Shown: piece by piece, positions 1-5,598 of the stretch | How the letters are laid out: every line of letters starts with the position of its first letter | Position numbering within the stretch: position 1 is the stretch's first letter | Assembly (NCBI GenBank): GCA_003646505.1 | Contig: QMKT01000108.1 | Span: forward strand, 1-6,381 | DNA: 6,381 nucleotides | Reading direction: 5' to 3' | Source: Campylobacterota bacterium | GTDB taxonomy: Bacteria > Campylobacterota > Campylobacteria > Campylobacterales > Sulfurovaceae | Position numbers and translations under genes: made by a program | The notes under the pieces: model-generated | What the model saw: the letters and a program-made list of their open reading frames with translations, nothing else | Databases searched by the model: none | What the model was told of the DNA's origin: nothing

Positions 1-80
1 ATGCTGATGAGATATGGGATATTATTAAACATCATCTTCCTAAATTAAAAAATGATATTACTCTTTTAATTAAATTATGA
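1..80 (+). CDS. 3' end of an unidentified protein, translationally coupled to tilS
   Basis: An open frame enters from the left edge and ends at TGA 78-80. It encodes the last 25 residues, beginning ADEIWDIIKH and ending TLLIKL. The tail is mixed charged and hydrophobic and probably helical; I do not recognise the family. Its stop overlaps the tilS start in an ATGA arrangement (ATG 77-79, TGA 78-80), and the reading frame stays open over the whole visible stretch. Both points support a real upstream gene in one operon with tilS. In Campylobacter, tilS follows rimO, but this tail does not look like the TRAM-domain end of RimO, so I do not assign it. The other two frames hit stops within this stretch (one ends at TAA 46-48). 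Confidence 0.6.
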   Translation, partial: ADEIWDIIKHHLPKLKNDITLLIKL

Positions 81-1057
81 CACTAGATATATCCTTACTG
101 TTAAATAAAAAGAATCTTCTGGCTTTTTCTTCAGGTATTGATTCTTCAGCACTATTTTTTTTACTCATAGAAAATAACATCAAATTTGATATTGCTATAA
201 TCGATTATGGCTTAAGAGAGCAAAGCAAGGAAGAGATATTACACGCCAAAGCATTGGCTAAAAAATACAAACTCTTTTGCCATAACATCAAAGCACCCAA
301 ATTCGATACACATTTTGAAAAACAAGCCAGAGATTTTCGCTATGAATTCTTTGAATCACTCATAAGTATAGAAGGGTATGACACCCTCCTTACAGCCCAT
401 CAGCTTAATGATCAACTCGAATGGATGCTAATGCGCCTTAGCAAAGGTGCAGGTGTGAGTGAATTGCTGGGTCTGTCAGCATTCACAAAAAAAGATACCT
501 ATACCTTAGTTCGTCCTTTACTTGACTATAGCAAAGAAGAATTACTTGGGTATCTTAAAGAACATGATCATCCTTATTTTATAGATGAAAGTAACTCAGA
601 TGAGAAATATGAACGCAATGCATTCAGGAAACAATTTTCAGACCCTCTCATGGCAAAATATAAAGAAGGCATCAAACGTAGTTTTGAGTACTTGAAAAAA
701 GATAAGGAAGAACTGGAAAAAGGCTTTGAAACTCTTTATAGTGAAAAAGCGTTAAGGGTTATCAAACTCCACACACCCATCTCAAAAATAAAAGCCACAG
801 ACCTCGCACTCAAGGCATTAGGATACCTGCTCTCTGCTTCTCAACGAAAAGAGATAGAGAAAGAAGAAAGTTTGGTCATCGGTGGAGAATGGGCAATTGC
901 ACGACAGGACAATCTACTCTACATCACTCCCTACGTCAGTGCTGAAATGCCTAAAGCGTTCAAAGAAGCATGTAGAGTAAAAAAAATACCTGCTAAAGTT
1001 AGACCCTATATTTTCAATGAAAATATAGACCTTTCATTCCTCATTACTCATTCCTAA
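77..1057 (+). CDS. tilS: tRNA(Ile)-lysidine synthase TilS
   Basis: TilS uses ATP and lysine to convert C34 of the CAU anticodon of tRNA-Ile2 to lysidine, switching it from methionine to isoleucine identity and AUA decoding. It is a cytosolic, normally essential enzyme. The 326-residue protein starts with an N-type ATP pyrophosphatase fold. Its PP-loop is SSGIDSS (residues 18-24), where the family consensus is SGGxDS. The family block TAHQLNDQLE (106-115) has H108, D112 and E115. RPLL lies at 146-149, and ESNSDEKYERNAFR (171-184) matches the conserved SN...RN..R element. The C-terminal part is much shorter than in E. coli TilS (about 430 aa), as is usual in Campylobacterota. There is no clear Shine-Dalgarno before ATG 77, so expression probably depends on coupling to the upstream gene through the ATGA overlap. 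The last seven residues (320-326) are encoded by a tandem heptamer repeat, so the extreme C-terminus is probably not conserved. Confidence 0.93.
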   Translation: MTLDISLLLNKKNLLAFSSGIDSSALFFLLIENNIKFDIAIIDYGLREQSKEEILHAKALAKKYKLFCHNIKAPKFDTHFEKQARDFRYEFFESLISIEGYDTLLTAHQLNDQLEWMLMRLSKGAGVSELLGLSAFTKKDTYTLVRPLLDYSKEELLGYLKEHDHPYFIDESNSDEKYERNAFRKQFSDPLMAKYKEGIKRSFEYLKKDKEELEKGFETLYSEKALRVIKLHTPISKIKATDLALKALGYLLSASQRKEIEKEESLVIGGEWAIARQDNLLYITPYVSAEMPKAFKEACRVKKIPAKVRPYIFNENIDLSFLITHS

Positions 1058-1068
1058 TTGCTCATTTT
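1034..1068. repeat. five degenerate tandem heptamers across two stop codons
   Basis: On the plus strand five 7-nt units lie in a row: TCATTCC (1034), TCATTAC (1041), TCATTCC (1048), TAATTGC (1055) and TCATTTT (1062). They match the first unit at 7, 6, 7, 5 and 5 positions. Units 1-3 encode the final seven residues of TilS. Unit 4 begins with the tilS stop TAA (1055-1057). Unit 5 begins with TCA, the complement of the recombinase stop TGA (1062-1064). Since 7 is not a multiple of 3, gain or loss of one unit would shift frame and change both C-termini. Confidence 0.7.
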
Positions 1069-1910
1069 GGCAGATGCTCCGCATCTGCCAACGGATGTGC
1101 TTTCATATACTCTTGCATTTTTTTCACGCTTCCAAGCTTTGTATAGACTTGTGTCGTTGCCATAGTCTCATGTCCAAGCAGTTCACTCACATCTGCGATA
1201 CGTGCCCCATGGTTTAACAAATGTGTCGCAAAAGAGTGTCGAAGTTGGTGAGGTGTTACTTTCAGTCCTGCCTCTCTAAAGAGTTTAGAAAGAAGATACC
1301 GTAACTGTGCTGCATTCATAGGGGCATTCCCTTTTTCAAACAAATAGCTTTTAGGTGTTCTCTCTTTCACATACACAGAGATAAGTCTTTGCAATTCTGC
1401 TAAGAGTGGCAACTCTCTTACTTTATTGCCTTTTCCGTGTATCTGCACCCATCCCTCTTTAATATCTGCTAACTTTAGCGCACTCAATTCAGAAATACGC
1501 AAGCCAAGTCCATAAAGCATAGAGAGAAGCAATTTCTCTTGCAAGTTTGCTTTACCCAATACCTCTGTTATGTACTTCTCTTCAATGGGCTTAGGAAGGC
1601 TCTGAGGTACCTTTATGGACTCATCTCCTATCAATTTTAAACGCATATGACAGAGATCTTCCAGATACTTCATAAAAGAGCGTACTGCAGAGAGTTTTTT
1701 TACGATGGTTTTTTTATGATTTTCAACTATTCTAAAACGAAAAGGCGTAATATCAAGCACAAAAATGCCCTCTTCTTCATAGAAATGACTCACTTCCATC
1801 ATTTGACGTAGTGCAATTTCATAGGTCACAATAGAAGTTTCAGAGTAACCTCTTACATCCAACAGATACTCAAGAAATTCTTCTGAATAATTTTGAAATT
1901 TTTCTTCCAT
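1062..1910 (-). CDS. Xer-like tyrosine recombinase/integrase
   Basis: This is a site-specific DNA strand-exchange enzyme of the tyrosine recombinase family. Counted from ATG 1908-1910 (282 aa), an N-terminal SAM-like core-binding domain spans about residues 8-95 and the catalytic domain about 110-275. The full catalytic set is visible: R138 in GLGLRISELS, K160 in GKGNK, H221 and R224 in HQLRHSFATHLL, H247 in ELLGHE and nucleophile Y256 in VYTKLG. The length matches XerC/XerD. It does not match the longer (about 355 aa) XerH that Campylobacter and Helicobacter use with difH, so this may be a second Xer-type enzyme rather than the dimer-resolution recombinase. A GTG at 1929-1931 would add seven residues, but GGAGAGAG at 1913-1920 lies just upstream of the ATG, and the GTG has no comparable site. 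It is the last gene of the minus-strand cluster, 31 bp after the acyltransferase gene. No phage genes, att-like direct repeats or gene cassettes are visible nearby. Confidence 0.88.
   Translation of the reverse strand: MEEKFQNYSEEFLEYLLDVRGYSETSIVTYEIALRQMMEVSHFYEEEGIFVLDITPFRFRIVENHKKTIVKKLSAVRSFMKYLEDLCHMRLKLIGDESIKVPQSLPKPIEEKYITEVLGKANLQEKLLLSMLYGLGLRISELSALKLADIKEGWVQIHGKGNKVRELPLLAELQRLISVYVKERTPKSYLFEKGNAPMNAAQLRYLLSKLFREAGLKVTPHQLRHSFATHLLNHGARIADVSELLGHETMATTQVYTKLGSVKKMQEYMKAHPLADAEHLPK
1067..1091. repeat. perfect 11-bp palindrome with 3-nt loop at the tilS/recombinase junction
   Basis: TTGGCAGATGC (1067-1077) is followed by loop TCC (1078-1080) and the exact reverse complement GCATCTGCCAA (1081-1091). 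The element lies inside the 3' end of the minus-strand recombinase gene and encodes its residues LADAEHLP just before the final K and stop. It also sits 9 bp past the tilS stop on the plus strand. It could stop or stabilise transcripts from both convergent genes. However, no U-tract follows it on either strand (plus: CGGATG; minus: AAATGA), so it is not a canonical intrinsic terminator. It may instead be a member of a dispersed palindromic repeat family. Confidence 0.75.
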
Positions 1911-1912
1911 AT

Positions 1913-1920
1913 CTCTCTCC
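1913..1920 (-). promoter_or_regulatory. ribosome binding site fixing the recombinase start
   Basis: On the minus strand GGAGAGAG precedes ATG 1908-1910, with 6 nt between GGAG and the start codon. This is the strongest Shine-Dalgarno in the minus-strand cluster. It favours the internal ATG over the in-frame GTG at 1929-1931, whose upstream sequence (CCTAAGATTGG) has only a weak match. Confidence 0.65.
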
Positions 1921-1941
1921 AGTAGGGCCACTAAACCAATC

Positions 1942-2562
1942 TTAGGTTATGGTATGCTCCATCATTTTTTTACGTAGGTACACTTTTGCCTCATCCACAT
2001 CCATCCCTTTCAAAGAAAGGCTTTGTATATAGAAGTCTATTTTACTAAAAGGCTTAGGGATCACAAATTTATCCCAACTTTTTAGTTGCCAATAACTACT
2101 GCATGTAAAATTGATCACACATACAGGCTTTTTTCCCTTGACAGCAAGTCCTACTGCACCATCATACATATGATGTCTCGGTCCTCTTGGTCCATCAGGT
2201 GTAATGAGGAGTTCTCTACCCTCTTTCAAGGCACGAAAAGCTTTTAGAAAGACTTCTTTGGCACCTTTTCTACCGGAACCACGTATGGCTCCTATCTTTA
2301 AAAAAGCATACACTCTAGCAATCAATTCACCATCAAAATGATGAGAGATCATTGCGGCAGCATTCTGTGTTTTATGAAGGTGGCGATAGACTTGAGGAGA
2401 CATAAAGAGTTCACCATGCCAACATACATAAATATGTTGTTCTTGCGTAAATTCTCCCTCTATATGAAAAGATTTTTTACTTGTATACCATAAAACCCTC
2501 ATGATCATGAAGCCTACAAAAGGGACAAAGGTCATGATTATTTTTTGAGAAAAAGATTTCAT
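1942..2562 (-). CDS. lysophospholipid acyltransferase family protein (DUF374 type)
   Basis: The 206-residue protein has a hydrophobic N-terminal segment (about residues 8-26) that probably anchors it at the inner face of the cytoplasmic membrane. The DUF374 signature follows: CWHGELF (47-53), SHHFDGELIAR (73-83), RGSGRKGAKE (94-103) and TPDGPRGPRH (121-130). DUF374 belongs to the LPLAT superfamily. The H-x-x-D-like cluster at 74-77 and the RGSGRKG and PDGPRGP blocks correspond to the catalytic and substrate-phosphate regions of that superfamily. The acyl acceptor is not known from sequence; a role in glycerophospholipid or lipid A-like acylation is inference. Its ATG lies only 5 nt after the miaB stop and lacks a well-placed Shine-Dalgarno (the nearest GGAG is about 16 nt away), which suggests translational coupling to miaB. 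A homologue adjacent to miaB also occurs in Helicobacter and Campylobacter, so the pairing is conserved rather than accidental. Confidence 0.85.
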   Translation of the reverse strand: MKSFSQKIIMTFVPFVGFMIMRVLWYTSKKSFHIEGEFTQEQHIYVCWHGELFMSPQVYRHLHKTQNAAAMISHHFDGELIARVYAFLKIGAIRGSGRKGAKEVFLKAFRALKEGRELLITPDGPRGPRHHMYDGAVGLAVKGKKPVCVINFTCSSYWQLKSWDKFVIPKPFSKIDFYIQSLSLKGMDVDEAKVYLRKKMMEHTIT

Positions 2563-2567
2563 ATGAG

Positions 2568-3899
2568 TTAAACAAGCACTCCATCAAGTGCACCTCTAGA
2601 GGTTTTAATAACTTTTACCTCTACTATCTTGCCTAAAAGTTCTTCACTTCCCTGAACAAAAAAGAGTTTACCGTCATCCGAACGTCCCGAAACTCTTCCA
2701 TTTGGTTTGAGCTCATCAAAATACACTGTATGGACAGCACCGAGCTGTGCATCCATGATCTCATCAAGTATTTCGGTATGTCTGGCCTGTAGACGTGTTA
2801 AACGTTCTCCAGACAAAGTATTGTCTATTTGATTTTCAAAATCTGCTGCTTCAGTTTGAGGTCTTGCGGAATATTTAAAAGAAAACATTTGTTCAAAACG
2901 TACTTTTTCAAGAACATCCATTGTATCTTCAAAGTCAGCATCACTCTCTGCAGGAAAACCAACGATTACATCTGTAGAGATAGTTGCTTCGGGGGCCAAT
3001 GCACGTATCTTTTCACAACGGTTAATGAAATTCTCTTTCGTATAACCTCTTTTCATCGCTTTAAGCAGTGACGTTGAACCACTCTGCAAAGGGACATGTA
3101 TCTGTTTACATATTTTAGGGTTTGATGCAAATTCATGGATAAAAGCATCATCCATATGCAAAGGGTGAGGAGAAGTAAAACGGATACGCTCTAAACCTTC
3201 TATTGTAGAAATTTTTTGCAGTAACTGTGTAAAATCACAATGCTCTTCAGAGGCACCAAAACGTCTTCCGTAATTGTTCACGTTTTGTCCCAGAAGCATT
3301 ACCTCTTTTGCACCCGCTGCAACAGCTTTTGTGATCTCCTGGACGATAAGATCTGGAGGAATAGAGATCTCATCTCCACGCGTAGCAGGTACAATACAAA
3401 ATGTACAGGATTTGTCACACCCAATGGATATGTTTACCATTGCCTTAAAAGGATTCGATCTGTATTCACCAAAAGCGTAAGTACTTTCATCAAAGTCTGT
3501 GCTCACTTCTACGGCATGCTTTGTGTTGACCACTTCTGTGATCTTTGAGACATTTCTTGCTCCCAATACAAAATCTACTGCAGGTGCACGTTTAATGATA
3601 TCTGCACCTAAATGTGAGGCGGTACATCCCGTAACACCAATTTTAGCACCTTCTTTTTTGTATTTGTTAAATACCCCTATCTCGGAAAAGAGTTTTGCCA
3701 CTGGCTTTTCTCGTACAGAGCAGGTATTGATGATGATCAGATCAGCATCTTTCATATTTTCGGTAAGTTCGTAGGATTCTTTGTGGTTGAGTTCGGCAAT
3801 CATATGTTCGCTATCACGAACATTCATTGCACAACCAAGTGTTTCTATAAATAGTTTTTTAGGCAATAATGTGTACTTCGTAGATATACTCGTTTTCAT
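2568..3899 (-). CDS. miaB: tRNA-2-methylthio-N6-dimethylallyladenosine synthase MiaB
   Basis: MiaB is a radical-SAM methylthiotransferase that adds a 2-methylthio group to i6A37 in tRNAs reading UNN codons, after MiaA has prenylated the base. Domain order is standard in 443 residues. The N-terminal UPF0004 domain carries C23 (TLGCAMN), C60 (NTCSVREKP) and C92 (VTGCTAS), which bind the auxiliary 4Fe-4S cluster. The radical-SAM core has CDKSCTFC (C161, C165, C168). A C-terminal TRAM domain covers about 380-443. [11 protein letters not shown] is the form usual in Campylobacterota. The ATG at 3897-3899 makes the gene overlap the HP0268-family gene by 41 nt. An in-frame TTG at 3864-3866 would start the protein as [12 protein letters not shown], closer to the N-termini of relatives, and reduce the overlap to 8 nt. 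Neither start has a strong Shine-Dalgarno, so the first 11 residues are uncertain. Confidence 0.96.
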   Translation of the reverse strand: MKTSISTKYTLLPKKLFIETLGCAMNVRDSEHMIAELNHKESYELTENMKDADLIIINTCSVREKPVAKLFSEIGVFNKYKKEGAKIGVTGCTASHLGADIIKRAPAVDFVLGARNVSKITEVVNTKHAVEVSTDFDESTYAFGEYRSNPFKAMVNISIGCDKSCTFCIVPATRGDEISIPPDLIVQEITKAVAAGAKEVMLLGQNVNNYGRRFGASEEHCDFTQLLQKISTIEGLERIRFTSPHPLHMDDAFIHEFASNPKICKQIHVPLQSGSTSLLKAMKRGYTKENFINRCEKIRALAPEATISTDVIVGFPAESDADFEDTMDVLEKVRFEQMFSFKYSARPQTEAADFENQIDNTLSGERLTRLQARHTEILDEIMDAQLGAVHTVYFDELKPNGRVSGRSDDGKLFFVQGSEELLGKIVEVKVIKTSRGALDGVLV

Positions 3900-4098
3900 C
3901 CAGTCCGTATTTAACTTCTCTCATATAGACAGAAAAACTTTTTTCTTCAAAATATTCTATCAACTCTTTCAGTTCTTTGTGAGAGTTGTCTTTATCAAAA
4001 TAAAATATTGATTTGTTCGCTAGATCTTCTTCTACTTTTGTTAATTCAATTGTTTTTGGCTTTGCTTTAAGTGTTGTTCTAGCAAGTTTTAATTTCAT
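3859..4098 (-). CDS. HP0268-family small nuclease-like protein
   Basis: The 79-residue protein begins [11 protein letters not shown] and ends YEVHIIA. Its pattern, [24 protein letters not shown] (split around residues 30-53) followed by [18 protein letters not shown], matches Helicobacter pylori HP0268 nearly end to end in length and order. From established literature, HP0268 is a small alpha/beta protein reported to have nicking endonuclease and purine-specific ribonuclease activity in vitro; its cellular role is unclear. There is no signal peptide or membrane segment, so it should be cytosolic. AAGG on the minus strand, 8 nt before the ATG, is a good ribosome binding site. It is the first gene of the minus-strand cluster, and its 3' end overlaps the start of miaB. 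The order HP0268-miaB divergent from nusA is conserved in Campylobacterota, hinting at a link to RNA metabolism, though that link is inference. Confidence 0.88.
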   Translation of the reverse strand: MKLKLARTTLKAKPKTIELTKVEEDLANKSIFYFDKDNSHKELKELIEYFEEKSFSVYMREVKYGLDENEYIYEVHIIA

Positions 4099-4148
4099 CT
4101 AGATTACCTTTTTATTTATCTGTATTCGTTGCATACGTTAGTGCAATA

Positions 4149-4154
4149 AGTATA
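4149..4154 (-). promoter_or_regulatory. candidate -10 box for the HP0268-miaB cluster
   Basis: On the minus strand TATACT, preceded by AAAG in an AT-rich stretch, would place transcription start near 4142 and give a leader of about 44 nt before ATG 4098. No convincing -35 box is present 16-18 nt upstream, which is common for sigma-70 promoters in Campylobacterota. The box is part of the palindrome AGTATACT (4149-4156), so the same bases can be read as a -10 on the plus strand. Confidence 0.35.
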
Positions 4155-4159
4155 CTTTA

Positions 4160-4188
4160 TTTTCAGTAAAGCTTTGGTTAGATATAAT
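4160..4188 (+). promoter_or_regulatory. sigma-70 type promoter for nusA
   Basis: A perfect -10 hexamer TATAAT lies at 4183-4188. It is 17 nt downstream of TTTTCA (4160-4165), a four-of-six match to the -35 consensus. Transcription would start near 4195 and leave a leader of about 90 nt before nusA. A second possible plus-strand promoter, TTGCAT (4129-4134) with 16 nt to TATACT (4151-4156), lies upstream but is weaker. Confidence 0.6.
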
Positions 4189-4287
4189 AGTCATCTTCAA
4201 AAACACCACTTCCTAGACGTTCTTAACACTGTTATGTTACCTCTTGTAGCGGTAGATTGAAATAATTTTGTATACACAGGAATCATT
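4189..4287 (+). other. nusA leader region
   Basis: This untranslated stretch runs between the nusA promoter and its start codon. It contains AGGA at 4278-4281, six nt before ATG 4288, which is a well-placed ribosome binding site. It also contains an 11-bp palindrome, TAACA C TGTTA (4224-4234), downstream of the predicted start site, which could be an operator or chance. No tRNA, riboswitch fold or terminator is recognisable. In many bacteria nusA follows rimP in one operon; here it has its own promoter, facing away from miaB. Confidence 0.4.
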
Positions 4288-5451
4288 ATGGAAAAAATCT
4301 TAGATATTATAGATGCGATCGCACACGAAAAAAACATTTCCAAAGAACATGCAGTAGAAGCATTTCAGGAAGCACTCACCAACACAGCCAAAAAACTAAC
4401 TTCTTTTACAAGTAATTTTGAAGTGGTTATTGACCATGATACTAAAACCTATTCTGTCAATAAGGTTATTACTGTTGTCACTGATGATGATCCTAAACTT
4501 TTTGTAGAAGTGGGAAAAGAACCAAATATTAAAGAAGTTGAATCAGATAGCTTCATTCCTCTTTCAGAAGCTAAAGAATTTGATGATTCTATCGAACTGG
4601 GAGATCAACTTAAAGAAGCATTTATCCTTGAAGACCATGGTCGTACTGCCTCAGCCAATCTTTTTAGAGAACTTGAATACCATATACAAAGACGTGTAGA
4701 ACAAGACTTGTTTGAAAAGTATAGAGAAAAAGTAGGTACTGTGATGTTAGGTACGGTAAACCGGATAGATTCTGAGGACAATACACATGTTGAGATCGGT
4801 GAGCTTAAAGGTATTATGACACTTAGAAACCGTATTAAAGGTGAAAAATTTAAACGTGGGGATTCTATCCGTGCACTTTTAAGATATGTAAGTGTTGACC
4901 CCGAATACGGTCTTTTTCTTGAACTTACAAGAACATCTCCTAAGTTCCTTGAATCACTTATGGCAAATGAAGTACCCGAAATTGATGATGGTGTAGTGGA
5001 AATTATAGCTGCGGCAAGAATCCCGGGAGAAAGAGCAAAAATAGCCCTTAAAACAGAGCAAATGAATGTTGACCCTATTGGTGCAGCTGTTGGTGTCAAA
5101 GGGGTACGTATCAATGCCGTAAGCCGAGAGCTTAATGATGAAAATATAGACTGTATCGAGTTTTCACCTATCCCTGAAGTGTTTATTACACGTGCTTTAA
5201 GTCCTGCAATTTCGCAGAGTATCAAAGTAGATGCTGAGGAGAAAAAAGCCATTGTCAATATCACAGGTGATCAGAAAGCAAAAGCTATCGGAAAATCTGG
5301 GATTAATATACGTTTGGCATCAATGTTGACAGGGTACACCATTGAACTGAATGAAATTGAAGGTATCACAGAAAGACAAGCAGACAGTTCAGATAGTGCT
5401 GAAGCGGCCAAGACAACAGATACAACTGCATTGGCAGATCTATTTAAATAA
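4288..5451 (+). CDS. nusA: transcription termination/antitermination factor NusA
   Basis: NusA binds RNA polymerase near the RNA exit channel and modulates pausing, intrinsic termination and antitermination with the other Nus factors. In 387 residues the RNAP-binding N-terminal domain covers about 1-130. It contains the family pattern EAFQEALTNTAKK (24-36). An S1 domain follows at about 148-215 (GTVMLGTVNRIDSEDNTHVE region). Two KH domains follow: KH1 contains DPIGAAVGVKGVRINAVSRE (262-281) with GVKG at 269-272, and KH2 contains AIGKSGINIRLAS (333-345) with GKSG at 335-338. The C-terminus is a short Ser/Asp/Ala-rich linker ending ALADLFK. It lacks the two acidic repeats that extend E. coli NusA to 495 residues, as is usual outside Gammaproteobacteria. 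AGGA with 6-nt spacing supports the ATG. It is probably transcribed alone: it diverges from the HP0268-miaB cluster and converges on tpiA. Confidence 0.97.
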   Translation: MEKILDIIDAIAHEKNISKEHAVEAFQEALTNTAKKLTSFTSNFEVVIDHDTKTYSVNKVITVVTDDDPKLFVEVGKEPNIKEVESDSFIPLSEAKEFDDSIELGDQLKEAFILEDHGRTASANLFRELEYHIQRRVEQDLFEKYREKVGTVMLGTVNRIDSEDNTHVEIGELKGIMTLRNRIKGEKFKRGDSIRALLRYVSVDPEYGLFLELTRTSPKFLESLMANEVPEIDDGVVEIIAAARIPGERAKIALKTEQMNVDPIGAAVGVKGVRINAVSRELNDENIDCIEFSPIPEVFITRALSPAISQSIKVDAEEKKAIVNITGDQKAKAIGKSGINIRLASMLTGYTIELNEIEGITERQADSSDSAEAAKTTDTTALADLFK

Positions 5452-5457
5452 TTTTTT

Positions 5458-5483
5458 GTAGGGGTGGATCCCGGTATCCGCCC
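5458..5483 (+). repeat. REP-like palindrome, copy 1 (plus orientation)
   Basis: A GTAG foot (5458-5461) is followed by arm GGGTGGAT (5462-5469), loop CCCGGT (5470-5475) and arm ATCCGCCC (5476-5483). The arms pair over 8 bp with one G-U wobble (5465 with 5480) when read as plus-strand RNA or single-stranded DNA. The element starts 7 bp after the nusA stop. A GTAG tetranucleotide at the foot of a GC-rich hairpin is the typical layout of REP elements mobilised by RAYT (TnpA-REP) transposases. No T-tract follows, so it is not a standard terminator. Confidence 0.65.
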
Positions 5484-5572
5484 GCAGGGTCAAGATACAT
5501 TCTCAAACAATCAGATGATACATGTTTTTGATGAATAAATATTTTTAAATCTTGTGTTTACTTGGCAATCAC
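5484..5572. other. AT-rich spacer between the two REP-like palindromes
   Basis: An 89-bp stretch lies between the convergent nusA and tpiA genes. It is AT-rich, with short A/T runs around 5524-5550. I see no open reading frame with a ribosome binding site, no RNA gene and no intrinsic terminator. Together with its flanks it resembles the spacer of a BIME, a composite of two REP units in opposite orientation. Confidence 0.4.
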
Positions 5573-5598
5573 GGGACAACACAGGGGTTGTCCCCTAC
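5573..5598 (-). repeat. REP-like palindrome, copy 2 (minus orientation), overlapping the tpiA stop
   Basis: On the minus strand GTAG (5598-5595) is followed by arm GGGACAAC (5594-5587), loop CCCTGT (5586-5581) and arm GTTGTCCC (5580-5573), a perfect 8-bp stem. The layout is identical to copy 1 (4-nt foot, 8-nt arm, 6-nt CCCNGT loop, 8-nt arm), but five of the eight positions in each arm differ and both stems still pair. The TAG of the foot is the stop codon of tpiA. As the first structure after the reading frame, it may protect the tpiA message from 3' exonucleases, a known effect of REP hairpins; that effect here is inference. Confidence 0.68.

Noticed and set aside
1929..1931. GTG start for the recombinase
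   Set aside because: It adds only seven non-conserved residues and lacks a good ribosome binding site, whereas ATG 1908-1910 has GGAGAGAG just upstream. I chose the ATG, though the GTG cannot be fully excluded.
2829..4011. Several plus-strand open frames of 68-102 residues opposite miaB and the HP0268-family gene
   Set aside because: They are antisense to well-supported coding sequence, have unusual cysteine- and phenylalanine-rich composition, and overlap each other.
4149..4177. Possible dif-like site (CTTTA and TAAAG arms) upstream of nusA
   Set aside because: Only 5 bp of each arm are complementary; the outer positions of the presumed 11-bp arms do not match, and it coincides with promoter elements.
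4234..4260. Eight-codon open frame (MLPLVAVD) in the nusA leader as a possible leader peptide
   Set aside because: No Shine-Dalgarno precedes it, no codon run suggests attenuation, and no terminator hairpin follows.
4605..5264. 219-residue open frame on the minus strand opposite nusA
   Set aside because: It lies fully antisense to a clear NusA, is rich in Ser, Thr and Ile with no recognisable motif, and has no ribosome binding site. It is a shadow of nusA codon bias.
5458..5483. REP copy 1 as the intrinsic terminator of nusA
   Set aside because: The stem is GC-rich, but the bases after it are GCAGGGTCAAG with no T-tract. The T-run at 5452-5457 precedes the hairpin rather than following it.
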